From Diabrotica undecimpunctata (taxonomy: Eukaryota > Arthropoda > Insecta > Coleoptera > Chrysomelidae), in contig NC_092808.1 of NCBI RefSeq assembly GCF_040954645.1, positions 116,910,049 through 116,974,048 on the forward strand: 64,000 nucleotides of DNA, read 5' to 3'. Positions 44,799-55,585 of the stretch are shown here, piece after piece. Under the pieces are notes generated by a model. The model worked only from the letters and a program-made list of their open reading frames with translations. It was not told the origin of the DNA and made no database searches. Position 1 is the stretch's first letter, and the number at the start of each line of letters is the position of its first letter. A program made the position numbers and the translations under genes.

Positions 44799-46430
44799 CA
44801 GCCATACTCACTACGCGGCCCGTGGGCCGCATGCGGCTCTCGGAGCGATTATCTCTCAGGCCCTCAGACTGCTAGGCAGTAAAACAAAATTTGCGAGTTA
44901 TAATATAATTATGTTTCTATTTATGTATTTAATCAGATTACAGTAGTGTAGAGCGGCGCCATGCATTGTATCGCATTTCGCATTAGTCATATTTACCCCC
45001 TCCACAGTGGTACTGGCCGGCGAGTAAAGATATTTCAAAACCTTGTAGAAGGTTTTTTCTGTGTGTACTGATGGTTGCCCATCAATGTTGGGGCGAAATA
45101 TAGGGTTTTTTAGCTGTTGAAAAAATACTTGGGAAATGATAATTTATTGAGTTTACATTGTATCATTCATCAAGAAAGCTTAGCTGCTAAATTTAGTGAA
45201 AATTTCAGCTGTGTTATGAAAACACTTGTAAAGATTGTGAATGTCATAAGATCAAATGAACTAAACCACAGAGAGTTTCAAGAATTTTTTAAAGAACTTA
45301 TGTCGCAATATGGGACACTCTTTACCACACAGAAAGGTAAGATGGCTGAGTAAGGGTAAATTTTGTTTCTTCAGCGTTCGATATGAGATTACTCTTTTTT
45401 GGCTACAAAGAATAAAGAGTTTCCTGATATTCATAATTTTAGTTAGTGGCTTAAAGTAGCGTTTCTCACTGATACAATGAGCATTATGAATAAAACATTG
45501 ACCAAATTGCAAGGAGACTACAATAACATTGTAACGAAAATGATGAGTATTAGGTTTTCACTGGAGCAGAAGCTGAATATGTATATTGAAAAATTGTCAA
45601 ATAAAGATTATTCCAGCGTTCCTTCCGTTAAAGCGTTAATTGAATGTTAAAGCACTGTTTGATGAAAATACAGGTGAAAGTCAAGAGATTTCTGACCTAT
45701 TGAAGCTATTAGCAGACCTAAAGGATGAAATATCTGTGAGGTTTAGTGACTTCAGGAAGTTCCAAGAACTATTTCGCTTGGTGGAAAATCCATGGGCAAT
45801 AACAACAGCAAACATAACTCATCTTTCTATTTTTGGAAACGAAATTAGGGATTTGAAACATGAGTTAATTGATCTTAAGAATGATATAGAGTTCAAAAGT
45901 ATTTTTGAAGAAAAAAGAAGGAAAAAGCTCACTATAAGTTTTGGAAAGCAGTTAAAAATGACAAATTTCCTAACTTAATTGGCTGTGCTCAGAAAATTTT
46001 GTGTATTTTTGCATCTACATATGTCTGTGAATCTACATTCAGTAGTCTAAAGTTCATAAAAAAACAAGTACAGATCTACGCTAACTAGTGAGAACGTTGA
46101 AAACATTTTGAGAATTTCAGTTTCTTCCCAATCTGCTAACATAGATGCCCTTCTAGAGAGCTGTGAAAGATTTCGCCCGTCGACTTCAAACAATTAACAA
46201 ATTCAGGACTTGACATTCCTGGAGTTAAGTAAAAGACATTTTCCTACTTTTTACATGCAGAACAGTCCATATAATTTATAATTATATTGTTTTTACGTAA
46301 CTTGTAATAAACTTATGTTATAGTCATATAGTTTTAAAGTTATTGCATACCACCACTTGTACTTGCGCCCTAAGGAAAATTTCATTTAAATTATTAGGCT
46401 CTCAAAGGAATTCTAGTAAGGATCTCTAAC
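44799..46430 (+). mobile_element. Decayed hAT transposon
   Basis: The left end CAGCCATACTCACTACGCGG with GGCCCGTGGGCCGCATGCGGC is a hAT-type terminal sequence. A transposase remnant follows in the same orientation. The right end near 46360-46420 keeps GCGCCCTAAGGAAAATTTCATTT and GGCTCTCAAAGG, resembling a subterminal part, but the final TIR is eroded. An 8-bp duplication was not found. Confidence 0.72.
45117..46195 (+). pseudogene. hAT transposase remnant (ZBED/GTF2IRD2-like)
   Basis: Blocks in order: 'LHCIIHQESLAAKFSENF' (near 45150), 'VVNVIRSNELNHREFQEF'-like helix, 'KEFPDIHNFS' and 'FLTDTMSIMNKTLTKLQG' (near 45410-45510), 'DLKDEISVRFSDFRKFQE' (near 45720), and the C-terminal dimerisation region 'CAQKILCIFAST' with 'YRSTLTSENVENILRIS' (near 45985-46120). 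These are hAT transposase hallmarks shared with domesticated ZBED and GTF2IRD2 proteins. The N-terminal zinc finger is not seen. Frame breaks near 45350, 45640 and 45978. Confidence 0.78.
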
Positions 46431-46500
46431 ATAGGATATTACTATAAGGGGTTAACAATTTGAGACAGAAATTATTGGGGCAGAGATAGGGCAAGCAAAA

Positions 46501-46707
46501 TAAACAAAACTTATGCGAACGGCGCTCAGGGTTTATTTGGAGAGATGGAGTCGTGGATAAGTAAATGAAACAGGGGGATTAGATTGGGGTAACTACAAAA
46601 AAATAAACAAAACTTATGCCAACGGCGCTCAGGGTTTATTTGGAGAGATGGAGTCGTGGATAAGTAAATGAAACAGGGGGATTAGATTGGGGTAACTACA
46701 AAAAAAT
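46501..46707. repeat. 103-bp direct tandem duplication
   Basis: Two adjacent copies (46501-46603 and 46604-46706) differ at one observed base (GCGAAC against GCCAAC). A third start (TAAACAAAGG) follows. It is very recent, non-coding, and GC-richer than its surroundings. Confidence 0.93.
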
Positions 46708-48999
46708 TAAACAAAGGGATACTTACATAAATCTCCTGGAACAAACAGACAAACAAAACACAAGGGTTCCCTCTAGCTATTTGAAATGGGACGCCGCTTC
46801 AAGGAAACTTCCTGCTGGAAGAAATAAAAAGTTCATCTGTCCTAAAAAACACAAAAAAGAGGTTAGGACTTTTTTTTAATAAATAGACAAAATGGTTCAA
46901 AAAATTAAACATTTATTACTGTCTCACCACAAACAGTTACAAATACAGATAATGCAAACATAACTACTATATAAATAGTTACAAAGATTTATACCAAAAT
47001 AACAAAGAAGACAGACTTACATATCCTATCCGTTTACAACATCCTTTTACAAAACTGCTACAAAATTACATTGGGAATTGCTACAAAACTTACAAAAAAT
47101 TGTTACTGGGCTATAAACTGTGGCAGAAATAAATTATTACAAATAAAGAAATATCTATAAAATGAGACTATTCATATATATTATCTTTTTTCTAAAAACA
47201 AAACAAACTAATTTAAAAAAATAAAACTAGCTGTCAGATGCCAATACTTGAAATTTAAAACTGAGAATAATTATAACAGCTATGGCCACACACTAACACA
47301 TATAATTCTAATTATTACAATTTCTTTAAAAACCCTTATGAAAACCAATATTAATGAAAATGTTTTTTTATTTTAAAAATAAACACAAAAGAGTTACCTT
47401 GATTTCACTAAAATTTCTTAAGATTGATTTCTGGGGTCGGAAACTGGACCTACTGAAATTTCTGCCACTGGAACAAAAAACTACATCTCCACTGTGAATT
47501 ATGATTATGCTGAATTATTATGCTGAAACGCTTCTTAGGACATTGAGGATTGAGGTTGAAACTTTAGACTGGACTTCTTAAAAAACTGGAACCATCGTGG
47601 TTTTATTTTAAATTTGTGGTTCACGCCGTTTAACAAATATCTTAGATCAGATACGGCATATAACAAAAACAGTGATTACTCTTACTTTAACAGATACACT
47701 ACTTTGAGTATATTCACGTTTTCTCACAAATTTTGTTGGCTTCTTAAAACTACATAACGACGTCTACCTACTCTCGTTACTCATTTCCACCTAACTTAAA
47801 ACTTTAAACTGCAACTATTAACTTCACACTGCTACACATTTTCCCATGAAAAAAGGACGAAAAACAGAAAACATTACAAATTCTACGAAAAATTTTGACA
47901 AACGCTGAAGCCAACTGTCCCCAATTATCTTTCCGGCCAAACCTTCTCAGCGATCTAAATCGCTGTTTATTTGAAACGCATATATCGAGCGGCTTAACAA
48001 TCGAAGAATACCGAGGAATTACTCATCTGTGAAATATAAACAACTCTAAAATGGTCGACTCGGCGGCGCAAATAAAAATTGAAATACTTTGGTGTTTTAA
48101 TACATATACGGGGGGATTTCAATATATACCAAGGAATTTAAAAATGCTACATACCTGTGTGCATAACTAGTTGCATACCATTAAGAAAGATTTAATCATT
48201 AAAAATAAAAACTAACCAATACGGGCCTCTTAGTTTCTTGAAAAAAATACAATACTAAGAACACCTAATTACATTTTAATCATATTATTTTTTCTTTCTG
48301 TTCTCTATGTATCAGAGTTAAAACACACCATCAAAAAATGTCATGAAAGAAACTAAGTTATTATAGTTATAAGTTTAGTATCTTTATTCGACAACGTTAA
48401 ATTTGTATATGATTTAAGATTAAAAAAAATTGATTTAATTAGTAATACTAGTCTGAACGATTCTTCAATGTTGTGTTAGAAGTTTAAACCACGTATTGAC
48501 TTAAATCAAATTCTATATAATGAGTACATATATTAAAAGCCAGGTGGACTATATTAGAAAATTTGTGGCAAATAAGTTGAGGTACGATACCAGTCAAATA
48601 CTGATATTTAATTTAGTTTAAGGAAACAAGTAAGTTTATTAGAAATATATCAAGAAGAGTATTGTGGATGTGAGGATGACGTCGGATCCAAATTTGAAAT
48701 CTTTCGTTAAAGATTGAATTAATTAATAAGGTGTATTAGATGTATTAATTTGTGTTGACTATATATGAAGGTATGAAATATATATTGTGGATTTTACATA
48801 ATGTTGAAGTTACTTTTGCATACCATGTGGTGATAATGGATGCTATATGACACATATGAAAACAAGAAACTAGGGGATCCATCAGATATGTGTTTAGATT
48901 GATAGTAGACAAAACAAGCAAAATAGAATCAGGTAATGATATTTTATATATTCAAGTAGTTATATTAATACTGAGTAGACTGGTGTGAATTCCAGTTCT
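46708..48999. other. No gene recognised (2.3 kb)
   Basis: No frame of length or family resemblance. 47400-48130 is somewhat less AT-rich and could be part of an LTR or an uncharacterised repeat, but no partner is present in this window. Confidence 0.4.
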
Positions 49000-49300
49000 A
49001 ATTGGGCATTTAATGTATCTGATGAGGATTTTTTTGAAGATTTTCAAATTTCTAAATGCTCCAGGTTATTTAAAAAGAAGCCTTTATTACAATTATGAAG
49101 AATTGTGAAATCTGTTTGTGGATCAAAGATGTGGTTTGTACGTCGAATATGTTGTGAGAAATGAGATTGACCTGATGTTGGACGTTCTATATATCTAAGA
49201 TGTTCTCTCCATCTAATGTTAAAGGATCTGAACGTTCTACCGATGTAACCCGCATTCCAGGTATGGCAGTATGTAGAAAGCGAAACCGGTCGTTTTGGTA
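49000..49300 (-). pseudogene. PLE GIY-YIG endonuclease fragment
   Basis: The minus strand reads 'TYCHTWNAGYIGRTFRSF' then 'NIRWREHLRYIERPTSGQ', 'SHFSQHIRRTNHIFDP' and 'NKGFFLNNLEHLEI', which is open across the whole stretch. It has the GIY-YIG core (GYIGRT), the catalytic Arg and the final Glu helix. No RT is adjacent. Confidence 0.72.
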
Positions 49301-50100
49301 GTAAAATTAAATTGATTGTGAGTAAGTCTAATTTTATTTCGTTTACCTATTTGAAAAGGACTCACACAAACAACACGTTCATGATTTGCCACCTATTTAT
49401 TTAATACACAAAAAAAACAACAAGAAAATAGTTTAATCACTGGTTTAAAAATAATTATATCATAGTAAACTAATATTGATTACCTCTGACCGTATCATTT
49501 CTCCTGATTCGGCAATCGTCACCAGTGGTATAATTGCAGTTATAAAAAAGATATAATATGGCATTGAGTCGGTTGTATGTACTGTCTAAAATAAATAAAT
49601 TACACTTATTAAAACGCCTATGCAACAGAAACACACTTATTAAAATACGTATACAACACATTCAACCAACTTACACTTTTAAATGATCACCGGAATTCGC
49701 ACAAATTCTTTCGTTCTAGTAAGAGGCACGGTAAACTGCACTGGTGTACTCCATAATATTTAACACTTAGCTAAATTTTAGGTATAAAATAAATAAATGT
49801 GTCATTAACCCGTTGCTCATAGTTTTCTAAAATGAGTTTAAAGGTTTTAAATTTGTTTTTCGTGCTATTTCCAAATTATAGTACTAACAAATTTTATATT
49901 TGGATAGAGTATTGCAAATATAAAAAACTCTAAGATGTTTTTTAAATTTTTTAAAAATAATTTATATTTTAAAAGTTATTCGATCAAATGTCGCTTAATT
50001 CGTTATTGATTTTTTAAGATATGTATGATTTAAGATCGAAATACCGGATTAGAAGACATATTTGGCGCTTAATCTGATGTTTCAAAATAAAAAACACGTG
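49301..50100. other. No gene; contains two copies of a 20-bp motif
   Basis: AT-rich. The 63-codon minus-strand frame 49661-49470 has no recognised family. TCGCTTAATTCGTTATTGAT (49991) and GGCGCTTAATCTGATGTTTC (50064) belong to a repeated motif also seen beyond the next gene. Confidence 0.45.
49991..50083. repeat. 20-bp motif repeats, left group
   Basis: Two copies of a motif with approximate consensus GGCGCTTAATTCGATATTAC, at 49991-50010 and 50064-50083. Four further copies lie at 53598-53861, all in the same orientation, on the other side of the DUF7869-like gene. Confidence 0.5.
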
Positions 50101-50112
50101 TTATAATAACGT

Positions 50113-50118
50113 TTTATT
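50113..50118 (-). terminator. Candidate polyadenylation signal
   Basis: AATAAA on the minus strand about 52 bp after the stop of the DUF7869-like gene (50170). The position is right for a 3' end, but the motif is common in AT-rich DNA. Confidence 0.4.
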
Positions 50119-50169
50119 TAATTCTTAGCTTTAATACATATAAAAAATATATATCGTTTACAGAAAATA

Positions 50170-53100
50170 CTATGATAGGTCTTCAATATTGAAGTCTAAT
50201 GATCCATTAAAGCCGTCAATATCAATATCACCTTCATTCCCTACGATATTTTCGTAGAATTCTTTGGTATCCAATGGAATAAGCTCCATTAACGACATTA
50301 TGTCATTAAGCTTTGGAATAGAGATAGGTTTCCCTTTAGGCCACAAAATTTGCAGTTTGGAGGAATATAAAAATTCTGTAGTCCTGGTTGCACTTCTTCT
50401 GACTCTTTTACTTATGTCTACTTCTTTCAAATTTCCGCCGTGTTTTTTGCTGAAATTTTCTTCCACGAGGAGTATTGGAGTATTTCTTCAGTTTAAAGCC
50501 AGTTAATGGAATTCCCATTTATATATTTGTTTCTATTTACAATATGTTTTAAAATATCGCAAACTCCTTTGAACTCTTCTTTTTTACCATTTGAACCATT
50601 AATTTGTTTCGTTTTCTGCAATTTTTGATAACGTTTATATAATCATCTGGAGTATACAACCGATTTTGGAGCTTTTAATGCTGACTCATTGGGCATAAAA
50701 CTGTGTCCTGATACTAGAAAGCGCATCGTTATTTTTTTTTAAGAAGGTATAAGCTGAAGCACAGATTTTAAAAGCATCACAATTTTAATATTGCGGTTTT
50801 GTCCTCCGCAACTATTAGACCATAATATCAATTCAAGTTACTCAAGTTACTTGAGGTGTTTGGTAAATATTTTAATAAAACAGAACCTACCTCTTGTGCT
50901 CACCAAGTTTTTCCTGAATGTACACCGCATTTATAAAGCCACATCTGCTTTCTGTAAAATACAATGTTCATTGAAATGCTAGTAGAGGTAGGGTTTTTTC
51001 CAAATCAAAAGTCAATACCTCCAGATTTTCTTCATTTTTAGCTTCTTGTAGATCTGAATTCATAAGATTTCTAGCTGCTTTTGGTTCATCTTGATTAGTA
51101 TCTCTTAGTCTCTCAAATTCTTTTTTCTCTTGCTCAGATTAGAACTTTGGATTGTAACTGCAAAATTATCGCATTTATTGCATGTGGCCTTTTTAAGTCG
51201 TTCTCTTTGTAAATTACAACTGTCATAAAATATGCGTTTATAGGAATAAAAAGAAACACTATCCTGATTTTCTTCTTTATCCAAGATAAACAATATGTCT
51301 AGGGTTACATCACTGTTTAAAAAAAGTCGTTCACTTTGGTTTCTACAATAATGCGACCTATATTTTGGAAATTTTCTGATGTGATCAATAATTCTTTGTT
51401 TTTGATCTGCAGGCATTTTTCGATAAGTAGCTAGCTGCCTTTTCTCCTCTATGATCTTTAATGACTTCTGTTAAACCAACTTTTTTTAAATATCGGTCAA
51501 TTCTTGCCGAGGATGTGCTCAAAGTTTGAATAAACATTTTTGAACATACTACTTTACCAGCTAGGTGGTATATTTTTGTGTAGGTTCTTTTAGTCGATAG
51601 TGTAACTCTCTTTCTTTTTGATGGCACAACTACGACTGAAGATGATTCATAGAGGCATTTAGCTTTATTCTTGTTGCCTTTCTTTTAAACTTATTTTTTC
51701 GTAACATTTGTCTTTGCGGCGATAATCTGTAAACTGTCTTCTACGGATTTGCCCTTTTGACTTACATACGGCTTATTGGTTTTACATAAAAGTTTTCGAG
51801 ATTGCCGGGATTGATTTTCAACTCGTTTTTTGCGATCCTTTCTTGGTCTTCCTTTTCTAAATTCCTCCATGTTTTCTGCTTCTGATCTATTGGCATTTTC
51901 TTTATTTTCATATTCCTCCAAATTTTCTTGTTCTTTAGCAGCTTCTGTTTGTCCTTCTTCATTAGATTCTTCTAAGGATTCTTCATTATTTTCGTGTGTT
52001 GTTAAATTTCCTATTTCTAACTGAAAGGCTTCCTCATTTGTTACGTCCATTATTTTTTGCACTTATTGTGTACTACTTTTCACGTTTTGTTGTAAGTTGA
52101 ACTGGAACTTTTCGGCTGTAACTTGCTCGGATGTAGTAACGTTTTTGCTATTTTTCATATCAACACTCAAACTTCTGTTCCCATGCAACACATCAAAAGA
52201 ATGCGGACTCATTAAATGTTTTGAGATATACAGGTTAGAGAAGAATATACTCACGTTAGAATAGAATATATCCAATAATACTGAGTCTTCAGGTAATTTC
52301 TCCTCTTCCATAGAACTGACTTTAATACGGCAGGTACTTTCATTTAGTGACGAGTTTATTGATGTGTTCATTAGAAATTCACTTGCTTCGTATGCTTTTT
52401 TTACCTAAAAAGTACCTAGTTACTTAAACTTACAGTTTAAGAAGGTAGTATGTATTAAATAATTATTAAAATTAACGGAAGATTTATTAACAACATAAGA
52501 TATACAGATGACACCGTGATTATGGCAAAGTCTGTTGAACAACTCCAATTACTGCTAATCAAAACGAACAGTTTCTTTGAAAAATATGGACTAAAAATGA
52601 ATAAAAAAAAATACAAAATACATGATAATAACAAAGAAAACAAATATACAAACTGAAATATATTTGGAAAATGTACCGATAGAAAGGGTTGATAAATACA
52701 AATACCTAGGAACCTGGATTTCAGACAATAATGACCAAACATCAGAAATAAGGGCCAGGATAGAAATAGCAAGAAATGCGTTTGTAAAAATGAAAATAAT
52801 TCTCTGCAACAAAGACCTTAAATTAGAACTGAGAGTAAAACAGTGAGATGCTACGTGTTTTTTGATACTGCAATTTGGACGTAAAAGCTGGGCACTGAAG
52901 CAAGAACACATAAATAAGCTACAGTCATTTGAAATGTGGCGTTACAAGAGGATGTTTAGAATAGCATGGACACAGAAGAAAACTAATATGGAAGTATTGC
53001 GAGAAATGGGCATAGAATACGAAATAATAAACACAATAAAAATAAGAAAGTTACAATATCTGAGACACTTAATAAGGGGACAGCGATGTGAACTGCTAAG

Positions 53101-53453
53101 ACACAGGGAAATATAAGAAGAGGACGGAGCATAAGAAGAAGGAGCGTCTTCTGGTTAAAGAATTTAAGAGACTGGTTCAAATGTACCTAGTTCTATAGAA
53201 CTCTTCAGAGCAGCAGTAGATAGAGTAAAGATAGTGATGATGATATTCAACCTCCGATTAGGAGACGGCACTTAAAGAAGAAGATGTATTAAATGGACTC
53301 ACTGTATAAATGTTATTATATAATACGTACCTCCGGCTCTGGTAATAAAATTTTATTCTTTTCTAAGAAAAAAGAAACTGCACTATTTTCTATAACTGTA
53401 CACACAAGTTTGTAACTTCTAGAACTTTTATTCATTCGGCTTAGATTATTCAT
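50170..53453 (-). pseudogene. DUF7869-like gene with an apparent intron
   Basis: Exon 1 (53453-53331) begins ATG and encodes 'MNKSSRSYKLVCTVIENS' and more, ending at GAG followed by GTACGT. The frame resumes in phase at 52404 after TTTTTAG, giving 'VKKAYEASEFL' and then an acidic region. The rest runs to 50170: basic 'KGRPRKDRKKRV', 'SKMFIQTLSTSSARIDRY', 'IRKFPKYRSHYCRNQS', 'CNKCDNF', 'LTFDLEKTLP' (near 51020), 'LILWSNSCGGQNRN' (near 50825), 'LVSGHSFMPNES' (near 50700) and a C-terminal 'NDIMSLMELIPLDTKEFY'. These follow the order of a large insect family that I know as DUF7869. Stops at 52063 and near 51685, and a frameshift near 51425, suggest decay. The function is unknown; a transposase-like fold is only a suspicion. 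The intron holds a plus-strand LINE. Confidence 0.65.
52455..53285 (+). pseudogene. LINE 3' half inside the intron
   Basis: RT motif C appears as 'NIRYTDDTVIMAKSVEQ' (YADD changed to YTDD) near 52490. Then, after frame shifts, 'VDKYKYLGTWISDNND' (52690), 'INKLQSFEMWRYKRMFRI' (52915), 'IRKLQYLRHLIRGQRCE' and 'SIELFRAAVDRVKIVMM' near 53190, ending with AAGAAGAAGA. It is of the LINE family at 16234-18016, inserted antisense to the surrounding gene. Confidence 0.83.
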
Positions 53454-53597
53454 TTTGATGAAATACTTAAATAAATCTAACTTAATTTTATTATGCACGT
53501 GTAACCTGGCAAAAAATGACAACACTAATATCGCTAGTTGGTTGACGACTGATGCACAATGCCCAATGATCCATTAAATGGATTATGTACTAATATT

Positions 53598-53861
53598 GGC
53601 GCTTGATTTGATATTTCAATTTTTGTTGTAAGAGTTTTTAATTCTGTAAAATCAAGTTGGCTTTTAATTCGATATTACAAATCTTAATGTGAGATTTTTC
53701 TTAAAAAAATAACCAATATCGCTTAATACAGGTTATTAAAAACTGCTTTATTTTGTACTTTCTTACAAAAAACATATTTTTATACATAGCATTGCACCCT
53801 ATCTGCTAACTGGCACTATTATCTATCGATTTTAAATTTTTGGTGCTTAATCCGTTATTAC
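53598..53861. repeat. 20-bp motif repeats, right group
   Basis: Copies at 53598-53617 (GGCGCTTGATTTGATATTTC), 53659-53678 (GGCTTTTAATTCGATATTAC), 53719-53738 (TCGCTTAATACAGGTTATTA) and 53842-53861 (GGTGCTTAATCCGTTATTAC). Spacing is 40-125 bp. They could be subterminal repeats of an element that contains the DUF7869-like gene, or remnants of a satellite. Confidence 0.5.
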
Positions 53862-54119
53862 ATCCATAGTTAGGGTATTGGTAAATATATTTAACTTTTT
53901 ATTTTCAAATGAAAATACTTGTAGTAAAAATTAAATAATTGTGGAAAACATTTTTAATTTGTTTATGTACGGTTTTCAACCATTTATGAACTTTTTATCC
54001 AACATAATTAAATTACAATCCGCATTACTAATGATCATTAGGCTAATGTGTTAAGGATCTTTGTAAGCTGTTTTATTATATTTTTCCTCTTAATCACAAC
54101 TGTTAGAAAGGGTGGAATT

Positions 54120-54490
54120 AAAGGAATTTAGCAAGACGGCAGCATAAAATCAATAAAACACACCGATAGCGAAGGCAAAAGACACATCATTTATCATGCA
54201 GGAGGGAAAGAAGGCAGAAGGTAGAAACCGCAGATTTGATTTTTTTTTTAAGATCAAAATCTGCTGATTACCATAAAAACATGAATGCAGATATGTTTGT
54301 TAAATGGCTATAGGAACAACTGTTACCTAGTTTAAGTGAACCATGAGTTATAGTTTTAGATAATGCACCTTACCATTCGGAGATTTTGAAGAAACAACCA
54401 AAATAGTCGTAGAACGTACCAAGCATACATGATTGGTTAATTAAAAATAATATCAATTTTCCGAGATACGCCTTCAAATCAAAGTTACTG
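54120..54490 (+). pseudogene. DDE transposase fragment (IS630/Tc1-like)
   Basis: Across frame breaks: 'GKRHIIYHAGGKEG' (near 54175), 'SADYHKNMNADMFVKWL' (near 54265), 'VIVLDNAPYHSEILKK' (near 54345), 'HDWLIKNNINF' (near 54430). The LDNAPYH motif with its Asp is typical of DDE_3-type transposases of the IS630-Tc1 group. The first Asp and C-terminal parts are missing and no TIRs were found. It is a different family from the transposon at 29406. Confidence 0.72.
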
Positions 54491-55079
54491 GAAATTTCAA
54501 AACGTATATTTCATAACGTATTTCAATGATAAATAAATAAATCTCCTTTTTTATTATTAAATAAAAAAAATATTTAAACAAAATTTTAGTTTTTGGCAAT
54601 ATAATTGTCAAAAATGAAAATTGTAAGTTGGCATTCATGACATTGAGGTTTATTTGTAATTGGTCGCTATTCTAGTTTATTTACAAATTCAATTGTTTTT
54701 GTTTAAGAAATTTTTTTAAAATTATGTTTGTTAAGATATTTTTACTCTGCTGAGATTTTTTGTATTTTTTTAGCAGCACTGAAAACTCGACATAAAAATT
54801 AGTTACGTAATAACCCCTATAATAAATAATATATTATAAAAAATACATACAACGATGAATACCAACGATGATCCAAGCATTGTACTTGCTCCGACTCCGA
54901 CTGTTGAGAATATCCTCCATTTTGAAAAATCAGTGTACATATTTATAGCCCTTAAAATTAAAAATTGAATAAATATTTTACAAATAATATTGGACTAAAG
55001 TTTATGAGTTTTGGCATATAACTAAAAATAAATATTATAAAATGTTCTGCATAGTTCAAAACCTTAAATAGTTCGGCTC
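54491..55079. other. No recognisable feature
   Basis: AT-rich, no frame or repeat assigned; it ends where the much GC-richer Jockey 5' UTR begins. Confidence 0.45.
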
Positions 55080-55585
55080 TAGCAGCCGAACGGTACGGAC
55101 GCGAGTCAGTGAAGTGTGCTTAGGTGGGGACAACTGACCTATTGTCAACGGAGCTTTTTAGCTCCTGGTGGGTAAGACACCGAGTGTGGCATAGGCATTT
55201 GTTTTACATATTAGCGAAAAGCGGATGCGAGGCTGTTATTAAGTTAAACCTCGAGGGGTTGCCTTTATAGGCTCCTCGTAGGAGGCTTTTAATAACTTCG
55301 TGTCTGCGAATATACGGGTTCACCTCAGTGGGTCGACAGGTACGACACTGTAAGGCTTAGTTTTTTGAATCTAAGTCGGACAGAAACGGCCCCTGCCTCT
55401 GAGGTGAGAGAAACGTCAAGAGGATCCCTCCCTGAGAAATCAGGGAGTGAACTACCGTGAGGTTGCTGGGACGACACCCAGGAAAACCGTCAGGCAGCGG
55501 CTTGGCGGGAAGAAAAAAACAGAGTCTTAAGAGTAGCAAACTCCAAAACAGTCTCTTGAACCTATGTTCACCGCCTTACGGCAAA
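55080..55585 (+). promoter_or_regulatory. 5' UTR / internal promoter region of Jockey-like LINE
   Basis: About 500 bp, GC-rich, with no long ATG frame. It contains several short perfect hairpins: GGAGCTTTTTAGCTCC near 55149, CCCTGAGAAATCAGGG near 55431, and a distal CACCTCAG..CTGAGGTG pairing (55321 with 55398). LINE 5' UTRs usually carry the internal promoter. That role is from family knowledge, not seen directly. Confidence 0.5.

Noticed and set aside
52591..52911. 106-codon minus-strand hydrophobic frame resembling a membrane protein
   Set aside because: Antisense shadow of the LINE RT at 52455-53285; there is no independent support.
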